A DNA stretch of 57,251 bases from Paludibacter sp. (GCA_029973975.1 JARKQF010000141.1:1-57251); one strand, 5' to 3'; positions 34,017 through 42,431 are shown, counted from the first letter of the stretch. The notes: generated from the letters alone by a model not told the origin. Numbers and translations: made by a program.

Positions 34017-34592
34017 ATGGCATCATTAAAAGGAACACAAACTGAAAAAAATCTATTGATTTCTTTTGCAGGTGAAAGTCAGGCCCGCATGCGTTACACC
34101 ATGTTTGCAAGCAAGGCAAAAAAAGAAGGATTTGAACAAATTGCAGGTGTTTTCATGGAAACAGCTGAACAAGAAAAAGAACACGCGAAGAAATTCTTCA
34201 GTTATTTAGAAGGCGGTATGGTAGAAATCAACGCTTCCTACCCGGCCGGCATCGTAGGCACAACAGCCGAGAACTTATTGGCAGCAGCGATGGGCGAGCA
34301 CGAAGAATGGTCTCATGACTATCCGATGTTTGCTGATATTGCAGAAAAAGAAGGTTTCAAAGCCATCGCTGTTTCATTCCGCAAAATTGCAGAAGTAGAA
34401 GCAGAACACGAAAGACGTTACCGTCAGCTACTCGAAAGAGTAGAAGCTGAAAAGGTATTTAACCGCGACGAAGAAATCGAGTGGCAGTGCCGCAACTGTG
34501 GTTATGTGCACAAAGGCAAAAACGCACCTAAAGTTTGTCCAGCCTGTACCCATCCACAAGCTTACTTCGAAGAAAAGAAAAACAATTACTAA
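34017..34592 (+). CDS. rbr: Rubrerythrin
   Basis: A 191-residue protein with an N-terminal four-helix di-iron domain (residues 1-140) and a C-terminal rubredoxin-like domain. Iron ligands are visible in GESQARMRYTMFA, TAEQEKEHAKKF, GEHEEWSHDYPMF and EVEAEHERRYR. The rubredoxin part has CRNCGYVHKG and CPACTHPQAYF, the two CxxC pairs. It reduces hydrogen peroxide in the cytoplasm of anaerobes. It is monocistronic, with its own promoter box and a strong terminator. Confidence 0.95.
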   Translation: MASLKGTQTEKNLLISFAGESQARMRYTMFASKAKKEGFEQIAGVFMETAEQEKEHAKKFFSYLEGGMVEINASYPAGIVGTTAENLLAAAMGEHEEWSHDYPMFADIAEKEGFKAIAVSFRKIAEVEAEHERRYRQLLERVEAEKVFNRDEEIEWQCRNCGYVHKGKNAPKVCPACTHPQAYFEEKKNNY

Positions 34593-34606
34593 AATTCGAC
34601 AAACAC

Positions 34607-34650
34607 AAAGGAACAACCGTAATTCTATGAGATTATTCGGTTGTTCCTTT
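34607..34650 (+). terminator. Rho-independent terminator of the rubrerythrin gene
   Basis: AAAGGAACAACCG (34607-34619) pairs perfectly with CGGTTGTTCCTTT (34638-34650), loop 18 nt, ending in TTT plus ATTA. It starts 14 nt after the stop codon. Confidence 0.8.
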
Positions 34651-34693
34651 ATTACAACTACAGCTTATCGCTATTAGTTATTCGCTTAAAAAC

Positions 34694-35353
34694 ATGCCCC
34701 CCGAAATAATCCTTACCGAAGACGGTTCTCACTCGTTATTACAAAGAGAACTGAATGAAACTTACCATTCTGTTCATGGTGCTATACAGGAATCAGCACA
34801 CATTTTTATCGAAGCCGGGATGAAACAGTGTACAAAAAATCAATTACAAATTCTTGAAGTTGGTTTCGGAACCGGGTTAAATGCATTCTTGACATTATTG
34901 GAAAGCGAATCAACCAAACAGAAAATTACATACACAGCCATTGAGCTTTATCCTTTATCCAATGAATCAGCTTGTTTATTGAATTATCCGGATTTGTTAT
35001 CTCCTGATAAAAAAGATGTATTTTACCAATTGCATACTGCACCCTGGTATAACCACATTCAACTGTCTCCACATTTTGAGCTATATAAAGTTCATGAGGA
35101 TTTTTCATCCATGACATTAGCCGGACAATACGATTTAATTTACTTCGACGCTTTTTCGCCAGATAAACAACCTGAAATGTGGACAGAAGATCGCTTCAGG
35201 ATGCTTTATAAACATTGTAATCCGGGCGCCATCCTGACCACGTATTGTGCCAAGGGAATTGTCAGGCGCGCCTTACAATCGGCAGGATTTTCAGTAGAAC
35301 GTATTCCGGGGCCTCCGGGAAAAAGGGAGATTCTGCGGGCTTGGAAAGAATAA
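34694..35353 (+). CDS. mnmD: MnmD-like tRNA 2-thiouridine-pathway methyltransferase
   Basis: A 219-residue SAM-dependent methyltransferase of the DUF752/MnmC(m) type, stand-alone rather than fused to the FAD oxidase domain. N-terminal TEDGSHSLLQRELNETYHSVHGA is typical when read in halves; the SAM site is ILEVGFGTGLNAFLT, and motif IV is DLIYFDAFSPDKQPEMW. It would methylate the aminomethyl intermediate of wobble uridine 34 in tRNA. The start at 34694 gives the usual N-terminus. It sits between two monocistronic genes and shows no clear promoter box. Confidence 0.85.
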   Translation: MPPEIILTEDGSHSLLQRELNETYHSVHGAIQESAHIFIEAGMKQCTKNQLQILEVGFGTGLNAFLTLLESESTKQKITYTAIELYPLSNESACLLNYPDLLSPDKKDVFYQLHTAPWYNHIQLSPHFELYKVHEDFSSMTLAGQYDLIYFDAFSPDKQPEMWTEDRFRMLYKHCNPGAILTTYCAKGIVRRALQSAGFSVERIPGPPGKREILRAWKE

Positions 35354-35364
35354 TTAACTGATTG

Positions 35365-35395
35365 TTTGTAGTTAACCAAATTATTATTATCTTTG
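35365..35395 (+). promoter_or_regulatory. Promoter of rpsO
   Basis: TTTG (35365-35368), a 19-bp spacer and TATCTTTG (35388-35395): a full match to the Bacteroidota promoter consensus. Transcription should start near 35402, leaving a leader of about 65 nt. Confidence 0.75.
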
Positions 35396-35466
35396 CGCAC
35401 TCAAAAAATGAAGGCAAGTCCAATGTGGCTTAAATTCTATTTATTAATTAAAATTTACACATTATC

Positions 35467-35736
35467 ATGTATTTAACAGCTGAAAAAAAACAGGAACTGT
35501 TTGCGAAATACGGCAAATCAGCTACTGACACAGGCTCACCTGAGGCCCAGATTGCATTGTTTACTTTCCGCATCAACCATTTAACAGAGCACCTGAAACT
35601 GAACAAAAAAGACTTCAGTACAGAACGCGCTTTGGTTATGTTGGTAGGAAAACGTCGTCGTTTACTCGATTATTTAATCAAAAACGACATCGAACGTTAC
35701 CGTGCAATTATCAAAGAACTGGGAATCAGAAAATAA
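35467..35736 (+). CDS. rpsO: 30S ribosomal protein S15
   Basis: An 89-residue protein of normal S15 length. Motifs: TGSPEAQIALFTFRINHLTEHL across two helices, and GKRRRLLDYLIKNDIERYR at residues 62-80, both typical. S15 binds 16S rRNA early in 30S assembly. The gene is monocistronic with its own promoter and a terminator. Confidence 0.97.
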   Translation: MYLTAEKKQELFAKYGKSATDTGSPEAQIALFTFRINHLTEHLKLNKKDFSTERALVMLVGKRRRLLDYLIKNDIERYRAIIKELGIRK

Positions 35737-35754
35737 TTTCATTCCGAATCTCAT

Positions 35755-35790
35755 TAAAAAGGCGTTTCAATTTCTTGAGATGCCTTTTTT
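35755..35790 (+). terminator. Rho-independent terminator of rpsO
   Basis: AAAAGGCGTTTCAA pairs with TTGAGATGCCTTTT with a 4-nt loop and two wobble positions; TTTTTT follows. It begins about 20 nt after the stop. Confidence 0.8.
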
Positions 35791-35889
35791 GTTCAAAAAT
35801 AACAACGAACTCTAAAATGTCAGTGCTACAAATGCTGAAAAGATGATGGTTGTAGAAAATTGGAGCGACCGTCATTCAATAGAAATTTC

Positions 35890-35897
35890 TATCTTTG
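35890..35897 (+). promoter_or_regulatory. Promoter -7 box of the DUF3990 operon
   Basis: TATCTTTG matches TAnnTTTG; no TTTG lies at the -33 distance, which fits a weak or regulated promoter. Transcription would begin near 35904, 39 nt before the first ATG at 35943. Confidence 0.5.
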
Positions 35898-35942
35898 CAT
35901 TAATTTCAATTGAGATCTGATCAAATATTATCACAACGCCAT

Positions 35943-36182
35943 ATGAAAATCAATGAGTTTGACTCCATATTACCTTTTAAAATTCAGGATTTGGTTTCAT
36001 TGATTATTGAAATCAAAAATATAAATTTTGAAGAGGCAGTTCAATTTTTATATGAATCAAAATTATACGAGGCTCTATCAGACGAACAAACTAAATTATG
36101 GCATTTGAGTTCGGAGAAATTGCTGGATATGCTTTTAATTGAGGAAACAACAGGTAAACTTATTTTTCCCGATTTTGTATGA
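35943..36182 (+). CDS. Small helical partner protein, first gene of the DUF3990 operon
   Basis: A 79-residue acidic soluble protein from the ATG at 35943; the frame is open to a TTG at 35910, but the ATG is preferred. It contains FKIQDLVSLIIEIKNINFEEAVQFLYESKLYEAL and ends in TGKLIFPDFV (read in parts). I do not know a named family, though its length and layout recall the small proteins found with DUF3791/DUF3990 genes. Its stop overlaps the next start by ATGA. It could be an antitoxin or immunity component; this is inference from operon structure only. Confidence 0.6.
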   Translation: MKINEFDSILPFKIQDLVSLIIEIKNINFEEAVQFLYESKLYEALSDEQTKLWHLSSEKLLDMLLIEETTGKLIFPDFV

Positions 36183-36388
36183 TACGATTAAATAATATAA
36201 ATAGACTTCAGTTGTTTTGTCTTGAAAATTACAAAACAACAAAAGGTATTTCCGGCAAAAATGCTTTAGAGGAATTTAAAAAACATGGCGTTTTTGTTTT
36301 CATTTCAAATAATTATGAGGTTCTACACACACAGGGAAAAAATTACATCTTAGATGAAATAAACCATTATATGAACAACAGAAGATGA
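36179..36388 (+). CDS. DUF3791-like small protein
   Basis: A 69-residue protein that resembles DUF3791: FCLENYKTTKGISGKNAL, then an acidic helix EEFKKHGVFVFI, YEVLHTQG and a C-terminal DEINHYMNNRR. DUF3791 proteins are small, have no known activity and are often encoded beside DUF3990. It overlaps both neighbours by ATGA, so all three proteins are made from one coupled message. A role as antitoxin for the DUF3990 protein is the simplest idea but is unproven. Confidence 0.65.
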   Translation: MIRLNNINRLQLFCLENYKTTKGISGKNALEEFKKHGVFVFISNNYEVLHTQGKNYILDEINHYMNNRR

Positions 36389-36870
36389 GATTGTACCACG
36401 GAGGAACAGAACCGGTTCAAAAACCGATGATTATTGAAACACAACGTTTGCTTGACTTCGGGAAAGGCTTTTATGTCACCAGTAATCAAGAACAAGCTAA
36501 CAGGTGGGCAATGATAAAGCAAAATAGAAACGGAAGTAATGCAAAGGCAATTGTATCTGTCTACGAATTTAATGAGATATTATTCAACCAAGATAAATAC
36601 AAAGTCAAATCATTTGAAACAGCAAATGAAGAATGGTTAGATTTCATCGCTTCCAACAGACGAGATTTTGTTAATCACCCTTATGATATTGTAAAAGGAG
36701 CTGTTGCTAACGATACATTATACGCCACACTTCTTTTATACGAAACAGGAGTTTTATCTAAACAAGAAACTATAGCCCGTCTGAAAGTTCACAAATTATT
36801 TGATCAGATTTCTTTTCATAATAACTCTGTCTTGAATGAACTGAAATTTATTGAGAGTTACCAATTATAA
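36385..36870 (+). CDS. DUF3990 protein of the ADP-ribosyltransferase superfamily
   Basis: A 161-residue soluble protein matching DUF3990, a family placed in the ART (ADP-ribosyltransferase-like) clan. Visible landmarks are LYHGGTEPVQKP near the N-terminus (candidate NAD-binding His/Gly motif), LDFGKGFYVTSNQEQANRWA (the GxGFYvTs..qA..wA segment), EEWLDFIASNRR with acidic residues that may be catalytic, and DIVKGAVANDTLYATLLLYETG, characteristic of DUF3990. The gene ends 27 bp before hisS. The base composition of the whole three-gene unit is visibly AT-richer than rpsO and hisS on either side, suggesting acquisition. Likely a toxin or effector; target unknown. Confidence 0.75.
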   Translation: MRLYHGGTEPVQKPMIIETQRLLDFGKGFYVTSNQEQANRWAMIKQNRNGSNAKAIVSVYEFNEILFNQDKYKVKSFETANEEWLDFIASNRRDFVNHPYDIVKGAVANDTLYATLLLYETGVLSKQETIARLKVHKLFDQISFHNNSVLNELKFIESYQL

Positions 36871-36897
36871 TGAATTTTTAAAGTTATTCCTGTCATT

Positions 36898-38262
36898 ATG
36901 TCCCAGAAACCCTCCATACCAAAAGGAACCCGCGATTTCACACCACAGGAAATGGCAAATCGCAACTATATCTTCAACACCATCAAGTCGGTTTTTCAGT
37001 TATATGGTTTTCAGCAAATTGAAACGCCAGCCATGGAGAATCTATCAACTTTAATGGGTAAATATGGTGAAGAGGGAGATAAATTGTTGTTTAAAATATT
37101 AAACTCAGGTGACTTTCTTAGCAACGCGAATGATGCTGAGCTACTTGAAAGAAACAGCATTAAGCTGACAAACAAGATAGCAGAAAAGGGGTTACGTTAC
37201 GATCTCACCGTCCCTTTTGCCCGCTTCGTAGTGCAAAACCGAGATAAGATTTCATTTCCTTTCAAAAGGTATCAGATACAGCCGGTATGGCGTGCTGACC
37301 GGCCACAAAAAGGCAGGTACCGCGAGTTTTACCAGTGCGACGTAGATGTGGTAGGAAGCGACTCCTTATTGAATGAACTGGAGTTGATCCAGATTGTGGA
37401 TGAAGTGTATCGCCGACTGAAAATTAATGTGGTAATTAAAATAAACAATCGCAAAATTCTGTCAGGTATAGCCGAAATTATAGGAGAAGCAGAAAAAATC
37501 ACCGACATAACGGTTGCCATCGACAAGCTGGATAAAATCGGACTGGAAAAAGTCAACGAAGAAATTGCTTCAAAAGGTATATCACAAGATGCAATTGATA
37601 AATTGCAGCCAATTCTCAAGCTCAGCGGAACAAATTCAGAAAAGCTGAGTCAGCTGAAAGCTGTGTTGGCTACTTCTGAAACGGGTCTGAAAGGTATTGA
37701 TGAAATGGAAACCATATTTGGACTCTGCGAAGCAATGCATATCAAAACCGGAGTAGAACTGGATCTGACACTAGCACGCGGGTTGAACTATTACACAGGA
37801 GCCATTTTTGAAGTGAAAGCGCTGGATGTAGAAATTGGCAGCATCACCGGAGGAGGGCGTTACGACAACCTGACGGGGGTATTTGGGATGCCGGGTGTTT
37901 CCGGCGTAGGCATTTCATTTGGTGCTGACCGTATTTATGATGTACTGAACCAGCTCAATCTGTATCCTGAAACATCCGAGGAACAAACACAGATATTATT
38001 TGTAAGCTTCGGAGAAAAAGAGTTGATGTATTGCCTTCCCTGGCTAAAAACTCTTCGTGAAAACAGGGTTAATTGCGAGATTTACCCGGAACCGGCTAAA
38101 ATGAAAAAACAAATGAGCTACGCTGATAATAAAAATATACCTTTTGTTGCCATCGTCGGGGAAAATGAAATGAATGAAAACAAAGTCATGCTGAAAAACA
38201 TGAAAACAGGAGAGCAACAACTTTATTCTTTGGAAGAAACACTCAAACATGTTGGAAAATAA
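36898..38262 (+). CDS. hisS: Histidyl-tRNA synthetase
   Basis: A 454-residue class II synthetase. Motif 1 region includes [15 protein letters not shown]; motif 2 is [20 protein letters not shown]; histidine A motif [15 protein letters not shown] near residue 295; motif 3 [13 protein letters not shown]. The C-terminal anticodon-binding domain (about 365-454) has [19 protein letters not shown]. It charges tRNA-His. Its upstream neighbour is the DUF3990 operon, 27 bp away, so read-through from that operon is possible. Confidence 0.96.
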   Translation: MSQKPSIPKGTRDFTPQEMANRNYIFNTIKSVFQLYGFQQIETPAMENLSTLMGKYGEEGDKLLFKILNSGDFLSNANDAELLERNSIKLTNKIAEKGLRYDLTVPFARFVVQNRDKISFPFKRYQIQPVWRADRPQKGRYREFYQCDVDVVGSDSLLNELELIQIVDEVYRRLKINVVIKINNRKILSGIAEIIGEAEKITDITVAIDKLDKIGLEKVNEEIASKGISQDAIDKLQPILKLSGTNSEKLSQLKAVLATSETGLKGIDEMETIFGLCEAMHIKTGVELDLTLARGLNYYTGAIFEVKALDVEIGSITGGGRYDNLTGVFGMPGVSGVGISFGADRIYDVLNQLNLYPETSEEQTQILFVSFGEKELMYCLPWLKTLRENRVNCEIYPEPAKMKKQMSYADNKNIPFVAIVGENEMNENKVMLKNMKTGEQQLYSLEETLKHVGK

Positions 38263-38367
38263 ACGGTTTTGATTTTTTGACCACAAAAGACATTATTTAT
38301 TTACGATTTACCATTTAAGAATTTAAATCCATTACTCCACCGCACAAAGCTGCCGTAGGTGGCGACA

Positions 38368-38392
38368 ACGGTGTCTTATAAGCGCCCAACTG
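38368..38392 (+). repeat. Dispersed repeat, copy 3 (partial)
   Basis: The 25-mer differs from the corresponding part of copies 1 and 2 at only about two positions (TAAGCGCCCAACTG is shared exactly with copy 2). It ends 12 bp before the stop codon of the hydrolase gene on the opposite strand. It does not extend over the last 11 bases of the longer copies. Confidence 0.6.
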
Positions 38393-38404
38393 ACCCTGTC
38401 AATA

Positions 38405-39532
38405 TTAGTTAGCCAGAAAACCGGCTGCCCGCCTGAAAACCTGCAGAAAAGCTTCGTCAACATCCTGACTGTCGGCTTGTTTCACTACAGGAAACGGAAC
38501 CTCATGCGTATATTCATATGGCAAATCAAGCAAGGTTATTGTTTTTGAAGCGCAATCATGTCCAAGCGCCTGCACTACTCCGTGATAAGGAATCACTTTA
38601 TCCAATGCCAAAGAGACACCACTAATTCTCTCTCTCATCTGACGGAACGTTGAAGTGCGCTTTACTTTTTCATTGTCGGGTGTAAGCATGCTATAAAAGG
38701 ATGCCATAACCTCATCGCCGGTATTAACTGCAATTTTCTCTGCCCAAAAGCCTGTCTGGTAATACTCAAACAACTGCTCATAACTTTTTTTATCCATGAT
38801 ACTGCGTGATTCACCGCACATCGAATTAAAAATACTACCTCCGCAAAACATAAAAAGCTTTGATTCGGAGAAATAATCATTCGGATTATTCAAAAAAAGC
38901 ACTTGCGACAAAAAAGCTCCGATTGAATAGGCAAACACATCAAACTTTGTCTTTCTATCAAGCAAAGGATGTTTTCCGGCTTTGATGTCTCCAATCAACT
39001 TGACAATATCATCGAAACTCTGGCGTCCCGAGCTGTAGAATCGCTGCGGATTATGACTCAATCTTTCGCTAAGCGCCACATTAGCGAAACTCAAAGAGCG
39101 ATCATTGCCATGTAATGTTCTTCTTAAATCCAGAATCTTTTGCAGAAACCGTGGATTCGACCAGCTATGCGGCGATCTGTTTACATGATAAGCAATCGGG
39201 AACAGCAATACCGCTTTCCCTGTATGTTTACAGAGATATTCTGCCCAAGGTAAATACTTCGACCAGTTACGCTCATTTAATCCGTGTAACAGCAAAATAA
39301 CTTCGTTGTGTCTTCTTACATCTGACGGCACAAAAACAGGATATTCAAACACCTCATTTTCTTCAACCGAGTCGGAAATGATAAAAGAATTTATTTCACC
39401 CGACACACCTGTAAAAGAACGGTGACTTTTAAACGGGAAGAAAACAACCGAAATACCGGCATTTTCTATCTCTGTATTTTTACCAATTTTGAACTGCGAT
39501 GAAAGTTCCTGAAAGCGAGCTGAGTATGACAT
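38405..39532 (-). CDS. Alpha/beta hydrolase fold protein (DUF6051-like)
   Basis: A 375-residue cytoplasmic protein of hydrolase fold. The oxyanion-hole region is LLLHGLNERNWSKYLPWA (about 95-112), and the nucleophile elbow reads FAYSIGAFLSQVL near residue 200, with Ser in an A-Y-S-I-G context rather than strict GxSxG. A candidate catalytic His is in the ALGHDCASK region near residue 322. It resembles proteins labelled DUF6051 in Bacteroidota; substrate unknown. It is monocistronic and divergent from the LytTR regulator gene, with a repeat-rich 200-bp region between. Confidence 0.65.
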   Translation of the reverse strand: MSYSARFQELSSQFKIGKNTEIENAGISVVFFPFKSHRSFTGVSGEINSFIISDSVEENEVFEYPVFVPSDVRRHNEVILLLHGLNERNWSKYLPWAEYLCKHTGKAVLLFPIAYHVNRSPHSWSNPRFLQKILDLRRTLHGNDRSLSFANVALSERLSHNPQRFYSSGRQSFDDIVKLIGDIKAGKHPLLDRKTKFDVFAYSIGAFLSQVLFLNNPNDYFSESKLFMFCGGSIFNSMCGESRSIMDKKSYEQLFEYYQTGFWAEKIAVNTGDEVMASFYSMLTPDNEKVKRTSTFRQMRERISGVSLALDKVIPYHGVVQALGHDCASKTITLLDLPYEYTHEVPFPVVKQADSQDVDEAFLQVFRRAAGFLAN

Positions 39533-39605
39533 GGTGATTTTTTATTTGCAAATAAAATACATAATAAATATCGGGACAATTTTCTGAGAAATCCATGCAT
39601 AACAA

Positions 39606-39675
39606 GGGATTAAAACTGTCAATACGGGACTAAAAAAAACATACAGGGACTAAAAAACATCTTCCGGGGATTAAC
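39606..39675 (+). promoter_or_regulatory. Four phased GGGA(C/T)TAA repeats, candidate operator
   Basis: GGGATTAAAA (39606), GGGACTAAAA (39626), GGGACTAAAA (39646) and GGGATTAAC (39667) are spaced 20, 20 and 21 bp, which is two helical turns, and end at the -33 position of the LytTR gene promoter. LytTR regulators are known to bind direct repeats about two turns apart, so this looks like an operator of the adjacent regulator or a relative. A fifth GGGACAATTT at 39573 is out of phase. No copy is seen before the second LytTR gene. Confidence 0.65.
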
Positions 39676-39677
39676 TT

Positions 39678-39709
39678 ATTGCATTTATGAATATAAAAAA
39701 TTACCTTTG
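39678..39709 (+). promoter_or_regulatory. Promoter of the first LytTR gene
   Basis: ATTG (39678-39681), a 20-bp spacer and TACCTTTG (39702-39709). Transcription should start near 39716, about 23 nt before the GTG start codon. The operator repeats lie just upstream, in a position suited to activation. Confidence 0.6.
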
Positions 39710-39738
39710 CGAAGTTCAAAAAATTAAAACATTAGAAA

Positions 39739-40596
39739 GTGGATCAAAAAATACCATATTACCTGCTTGAAAAGCGCAATACCATACACATGATATTGTT
39801 CACGGCATTTTTTGCTTTGCTGTTTATCAACATTTTCCAACCTTTCGGCTCCAGGAACTGGTATCCGAATGTATCTGATTTTAACTATTTCTTTTTTTCC
39901 AGTTTAATCATCCTGACCGGCATGCTCGTAGTGGTAATAAGCCGGCTGTTCCTCGGATTACACACGAGAAAAAACGAAATCAACTACCTCCAATATGCTG
40001 TCTGGGTATTTGCTGAAATAATTGCCATGTCGATGTTCTACGCTCTTTTCTCTAAATTTGTTCCAAAGGGAGGGGAGGAAAGAGACTTTTTCATCCTGTT
40101 GAAAAATTCAGCCATCAATACCAGCCTGGTACTTTTAATTCCTTACACCATGTCATTTTTGTATTTCTCATGGAAGGATAAAAACCGTTTACTAAATGAA
40201 AGAGTCGCTCAAAGAACGTTAACTGAAATTCCTAAAAAAGGTTTGATTGGATTTACCGATGAAAAAGGGGAACTGAAAATCTCGATCATGCTGGATAATT
40301 TAATCTATATTGATTCTGCGGATAATTATGCGACGATTCATTACATCAACAAGGAAAAGATTGCCAATTTCCTGATCAGAAATTCATTGAAATGGATGGA
40401 GGAAAACCTGACGAAAGAAACTCCCTTAGTGCGCTGTCACCGCTCCTACATCATCAACTTAGACAAAGTGAAGGTACTCAGAAAAACCAAGGCAGGTATT
40501 TTTCTTGAGCTTGACGCTCCGAACGCACCCGACATCCCGGTTTCAAAAACATATTATGAAAAAGTGATGGAGAAGTTTTCGCAATACTCGATATAA
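39739..40596 (+). CDS. Membrane-bound LytTR DNA-binding regulator, first copy
   Basis: A 285-residue protein with four N-terminal membrane segments (about residues 17-35, 47-72, 82-108, 122-145) and a C-terminal LytTR DNA-binding domain (about 165-285, with LDNLIYIDSADNYATIHY, VRCHRSYIINLDKVKVL and ISVSKTYY-like PVSKTYYEKV). There is no receiver domain, so the input is probably sensed by the membrane part. Start codon is GTG at 39739, the only one that keeps the first hydrophobic segment intact after the promoter. The next gene is a patatin, 93 bp away behind a long hairpin. A related gene lies at 41529. Confidence 0.85.
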   Translation: MDQKIPYYLLEKRNTIHMILFTAFFALLFINIFQPFGSRNWYPNVSDFNYFFFSSLIILTGMLVVVISRLFLGLHTRKNEINYLQYAVWVFAEIIAMSMFYALFSKFVPKGGEERDFFILLKNSAINTSLVLLIPYTMSFLYFSWKDKNRLLNERVAQRTLTEIPKKGLIGFTDEKGELKISIMLDNLIYIDSADNYATIHYINKEKIANFLIRNSLKWMEENLTKETPLVRCHRSYIINLDKVKVLRKTKAGIFLELDAPNAPDIPVSKTYYEKVMEKFSQYSI

Positions 40597-40598
40597 TA

Positions 40599-40675
40599 AG
40601 TGGTCAGTTGATAGTGGTTAATTACGGGTTTAACTACTTAACTCAACAAAAACTAACCACTATCAACTAACCACT
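40599..40675. repeat. 22-bp inverted repeat between LytTR and patatin genes
   Basis: 40599-40620 and 40654-40675 are reverse complements at 21 of 22 positions, loop 33 nt. The arms are built from GTTGATAGTGGTTA-like words that also appear in fragments in other intergenic regions of the window. It could attenuate or stabilise the mRNA; no T-run follows. Confidence 0.65.
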
Positions 40676-40689
40676 AACCATTTAAAAAC

Positions 40690-41448
40690 ATGGCTCACAA
40701 AATCGGTTTGGCTTTAAGCGGCGGAGGAATCCGGGGGATATCACACGCTGGCGTATTGATGGCAATGGAAGAACTGAACATCAAACCGGAAATCATTTCC
40801 GGCGTAAGCGCAGGCTCCATTGTGGGTGCATTGTATGCGGACGGACACAAGCCCCTCGAAATTGCACAGATGTTTGAAGACATCAGTTTCAAAAAAATGA
40901 CTAAACTAGATGTTCCCGATGGTGGTTTTTTCAGCATTGCTCCATTTGCCAGATTTCTTGGCAGAAAATTGAGAGCCAAGACCTTTGAAGAACTCAACAT
41001 CCCATTCCGGGTAGTCGCTACCAATTTTGACACCGGTGTTCCGGAAACATTCTCCGAAGGAAATCTATTGAAACCAGTGATGGCATCCAGTAGCATTCCG
41101 GTACTCTTCACTCCCCAGAAAATAAACAACAATTATTACGTCGACGGAGGACTTCTAAAAAATTTCCCGGTTTCAACAATTCGTAATGAATGCGATCTGC
41201 TGATCGGAATTAATGTTGGTCCGCTCGTAGCTCAAAAGTATAAGGTCAACATCATGGATGTAGCATTTCGAACCTACCATTTTATGTTCAGGGCAAATAC
41301 ACTTGCGGATAAAGCAATATGCGACATCCTCATTGAACCCGAAAACATCTACGACTTTGATCTGTTTGAGACCGACAAAGTGATGGAGATCTTCGATCTG
41401 GGATACCGGAAGGCTATGGAAGTGTTAAAAGCGAAGGGATTTCACTGA
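40690..41448 (+). CDS. Patatin-like phospholipase
   Basis: A 252-residue patatin-domain protein. It has the oxyanion-hole motif LSGGGIRGISHAG (residues 9-21), the nucleophile motif GVSAGS with Ser40, and the catalytic Asp in YYVDGGLLKNFP near residue 154. It would hydrolyse acyl esters of phospholipids or lipids, in the cytoplasm or at the inner face of the membrane; no signal peptide. It sits between two membrane LytTR regulators, so its expression is probably controlled by one of them. Confidence 0.9.
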   Translation: MAHKIGLALSGGGIRGISHAGVLMAMEELNIKPEIISGVSAGSIVGALYADGHKPLEIAQMFEDISFKKMTKLDVPDGGFFSIAPFARFLGRKLRAKTFEELNIPFRVVATNFDTGVPETFSEGNLLKPVMASSSIPVLFTPQKINNNYYVDGGLLKNFPVSTIRNECDLLIGINVGPLVAQKYKVNIMDVAFRTYHFMFRANTLADKAICDILIEPENIYDFDLFETDKVMEIFDLGYRKAMEVLKAKGFH

Positions 41449-41474
41449 AAAAATTATCATTTATACCAATATGA

Positions 41475-41506
41475 TTTGCATATTAACATTGTAACGGCTA
41501 TCTTTA
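41475..41506 (+). promoter_or_regulatory. Promoter of the second LytTR gene
   Basis: TTTG (41475-41478), a 20-bp spacer and TATCTTTA (41499-41506), one base off the -7 consensus. The predicted leader to the ATG at 41529 is only about 16 nt. No GGGACTAAAA repeats are present here. Confidence 0.55.
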
Positions 41507-41528
41507 CACCAAATTTTTTACGCTTTTC

Positions 41529-42431
41529 ATGCCGGGCTCAAAAAGGGAATTAGTCAATTTTACTTTTATTGAATCAGCTATTTTTACTCTTATATGGCTG
41601 ATAGTTTTTCTGATACCTTTAATAACCAACTACACTGAAAGTAGAGTTTTGTGGGATCGGGTGATTGTGTCCTGGATCAAAACAGCTTCCTTTCTACTGG
41701 TTTTCGCACTCAATATCTATGTTTTAATTCCACGTTACCTTAAAAGAAAGCAATACGAAAGATATATTCTATTGATTCTGGCTGTTACTCCGTTGATTGT
41801 CTGTTTTAGCATACAAACAGAAAACAACTACATAAACAAAGCAATTACCGGCATGCCTCCTATGGAACTTGGTCCGGGCATGCCTCCTATGGAGTTGTCT
41901 GAGAAAATGCCTCCTCCTGCCGGTTTCAAACTTCAAAAGCAGTCAGTTGAAACATCTGCTGAAATACAGTTTCTGCAAATCTTTGCTATTGCTTTACTTG
42001 TAATCGGGATCGGCACCACATACAAAGTCTTCCTTTTCTGGATAGAAGAAGAAAAACAGAAGAAACAACTACAGGAACAGGTACAGCAAGACAATCAGCA
42101 TGTCGACGAATACATTTATGTAAAATCTAATTTAAAAGTGGTCAAAGTGCTTATATCGGATATTCTATATATTGAGAGCGCCAATGAATACATCAAAATA
42201 TACCTGAATAAAGGGGAAAGCATCACTACTTTCATGCGACTGAAAAATATTGAAGCCAAACTCCCTGCTGACAAGTTTATGCGTGTGCAGCGATCCTTTA
42301 TTGTCAACCTTGATAAAATTCAGACGGTAGAAAAAAACAGGATATTTATTGAGCAAAAGAAATTCATTCCAATCGGGGAACAATATAAAGAGAATTTTCA
42401 GCAATATCTTGGAAGAAATTTCATTAAATAA
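41529..42431 (+). CDS. Membrane-bound LytTR DNA-binding regulator, second copy
   Basis: A 300-residue protein with four hydrophobic segments (about 10-35, 48-70, 78-95, 150-175) and a C-terminal LytTR domain (about 195-300: ILYIESANEYIKIYLNKG, MRVQRSFIVNLDKIQTV). Between segments 3 and 4 lies a short proline/methionine-rich stretch with GMPPMELGPGMPPMELSEKM, an imperfect tandem repeat facing outside or inside the membrane. It is followed 14 bp later by the LRR surface protein gene and probably co-transcribed with it. Confidence 0.82.
   Translation: MPGSKRELVNFTFIESAIFTLIWLIVFLIPLITNYTESRVLWDRVIVSWIKTASFLLVFALNIYVLIPRYLKRKQYERYILLILAVTPLIVCFSIQTENNYINKAITGMPPMELGPGMPPMELSEKMPPPAGFKLQKQSVETSAEIQFLQIFAIALLVIGIGTTYKVFLFWIEEEKQKKQLQEQVQQDNQHVDEYIYVKSNLKVVKVLISDILYIESANEYIKIYLNKGESITTFMRLKNIEAKLPADKFMRVQRSFIVNLDKIQTVEKNRIFIEQKKFIPIGEQYKENFQQYLGRNFIK

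Noticed and set aside
39606-39675. Four 20-bp repeats as a CRISPR array
   Set aside because: The repeated unit is only about 10 bp, spacers are 10 bp and no cas gene is nearby; a transcription-factor site array fits better.
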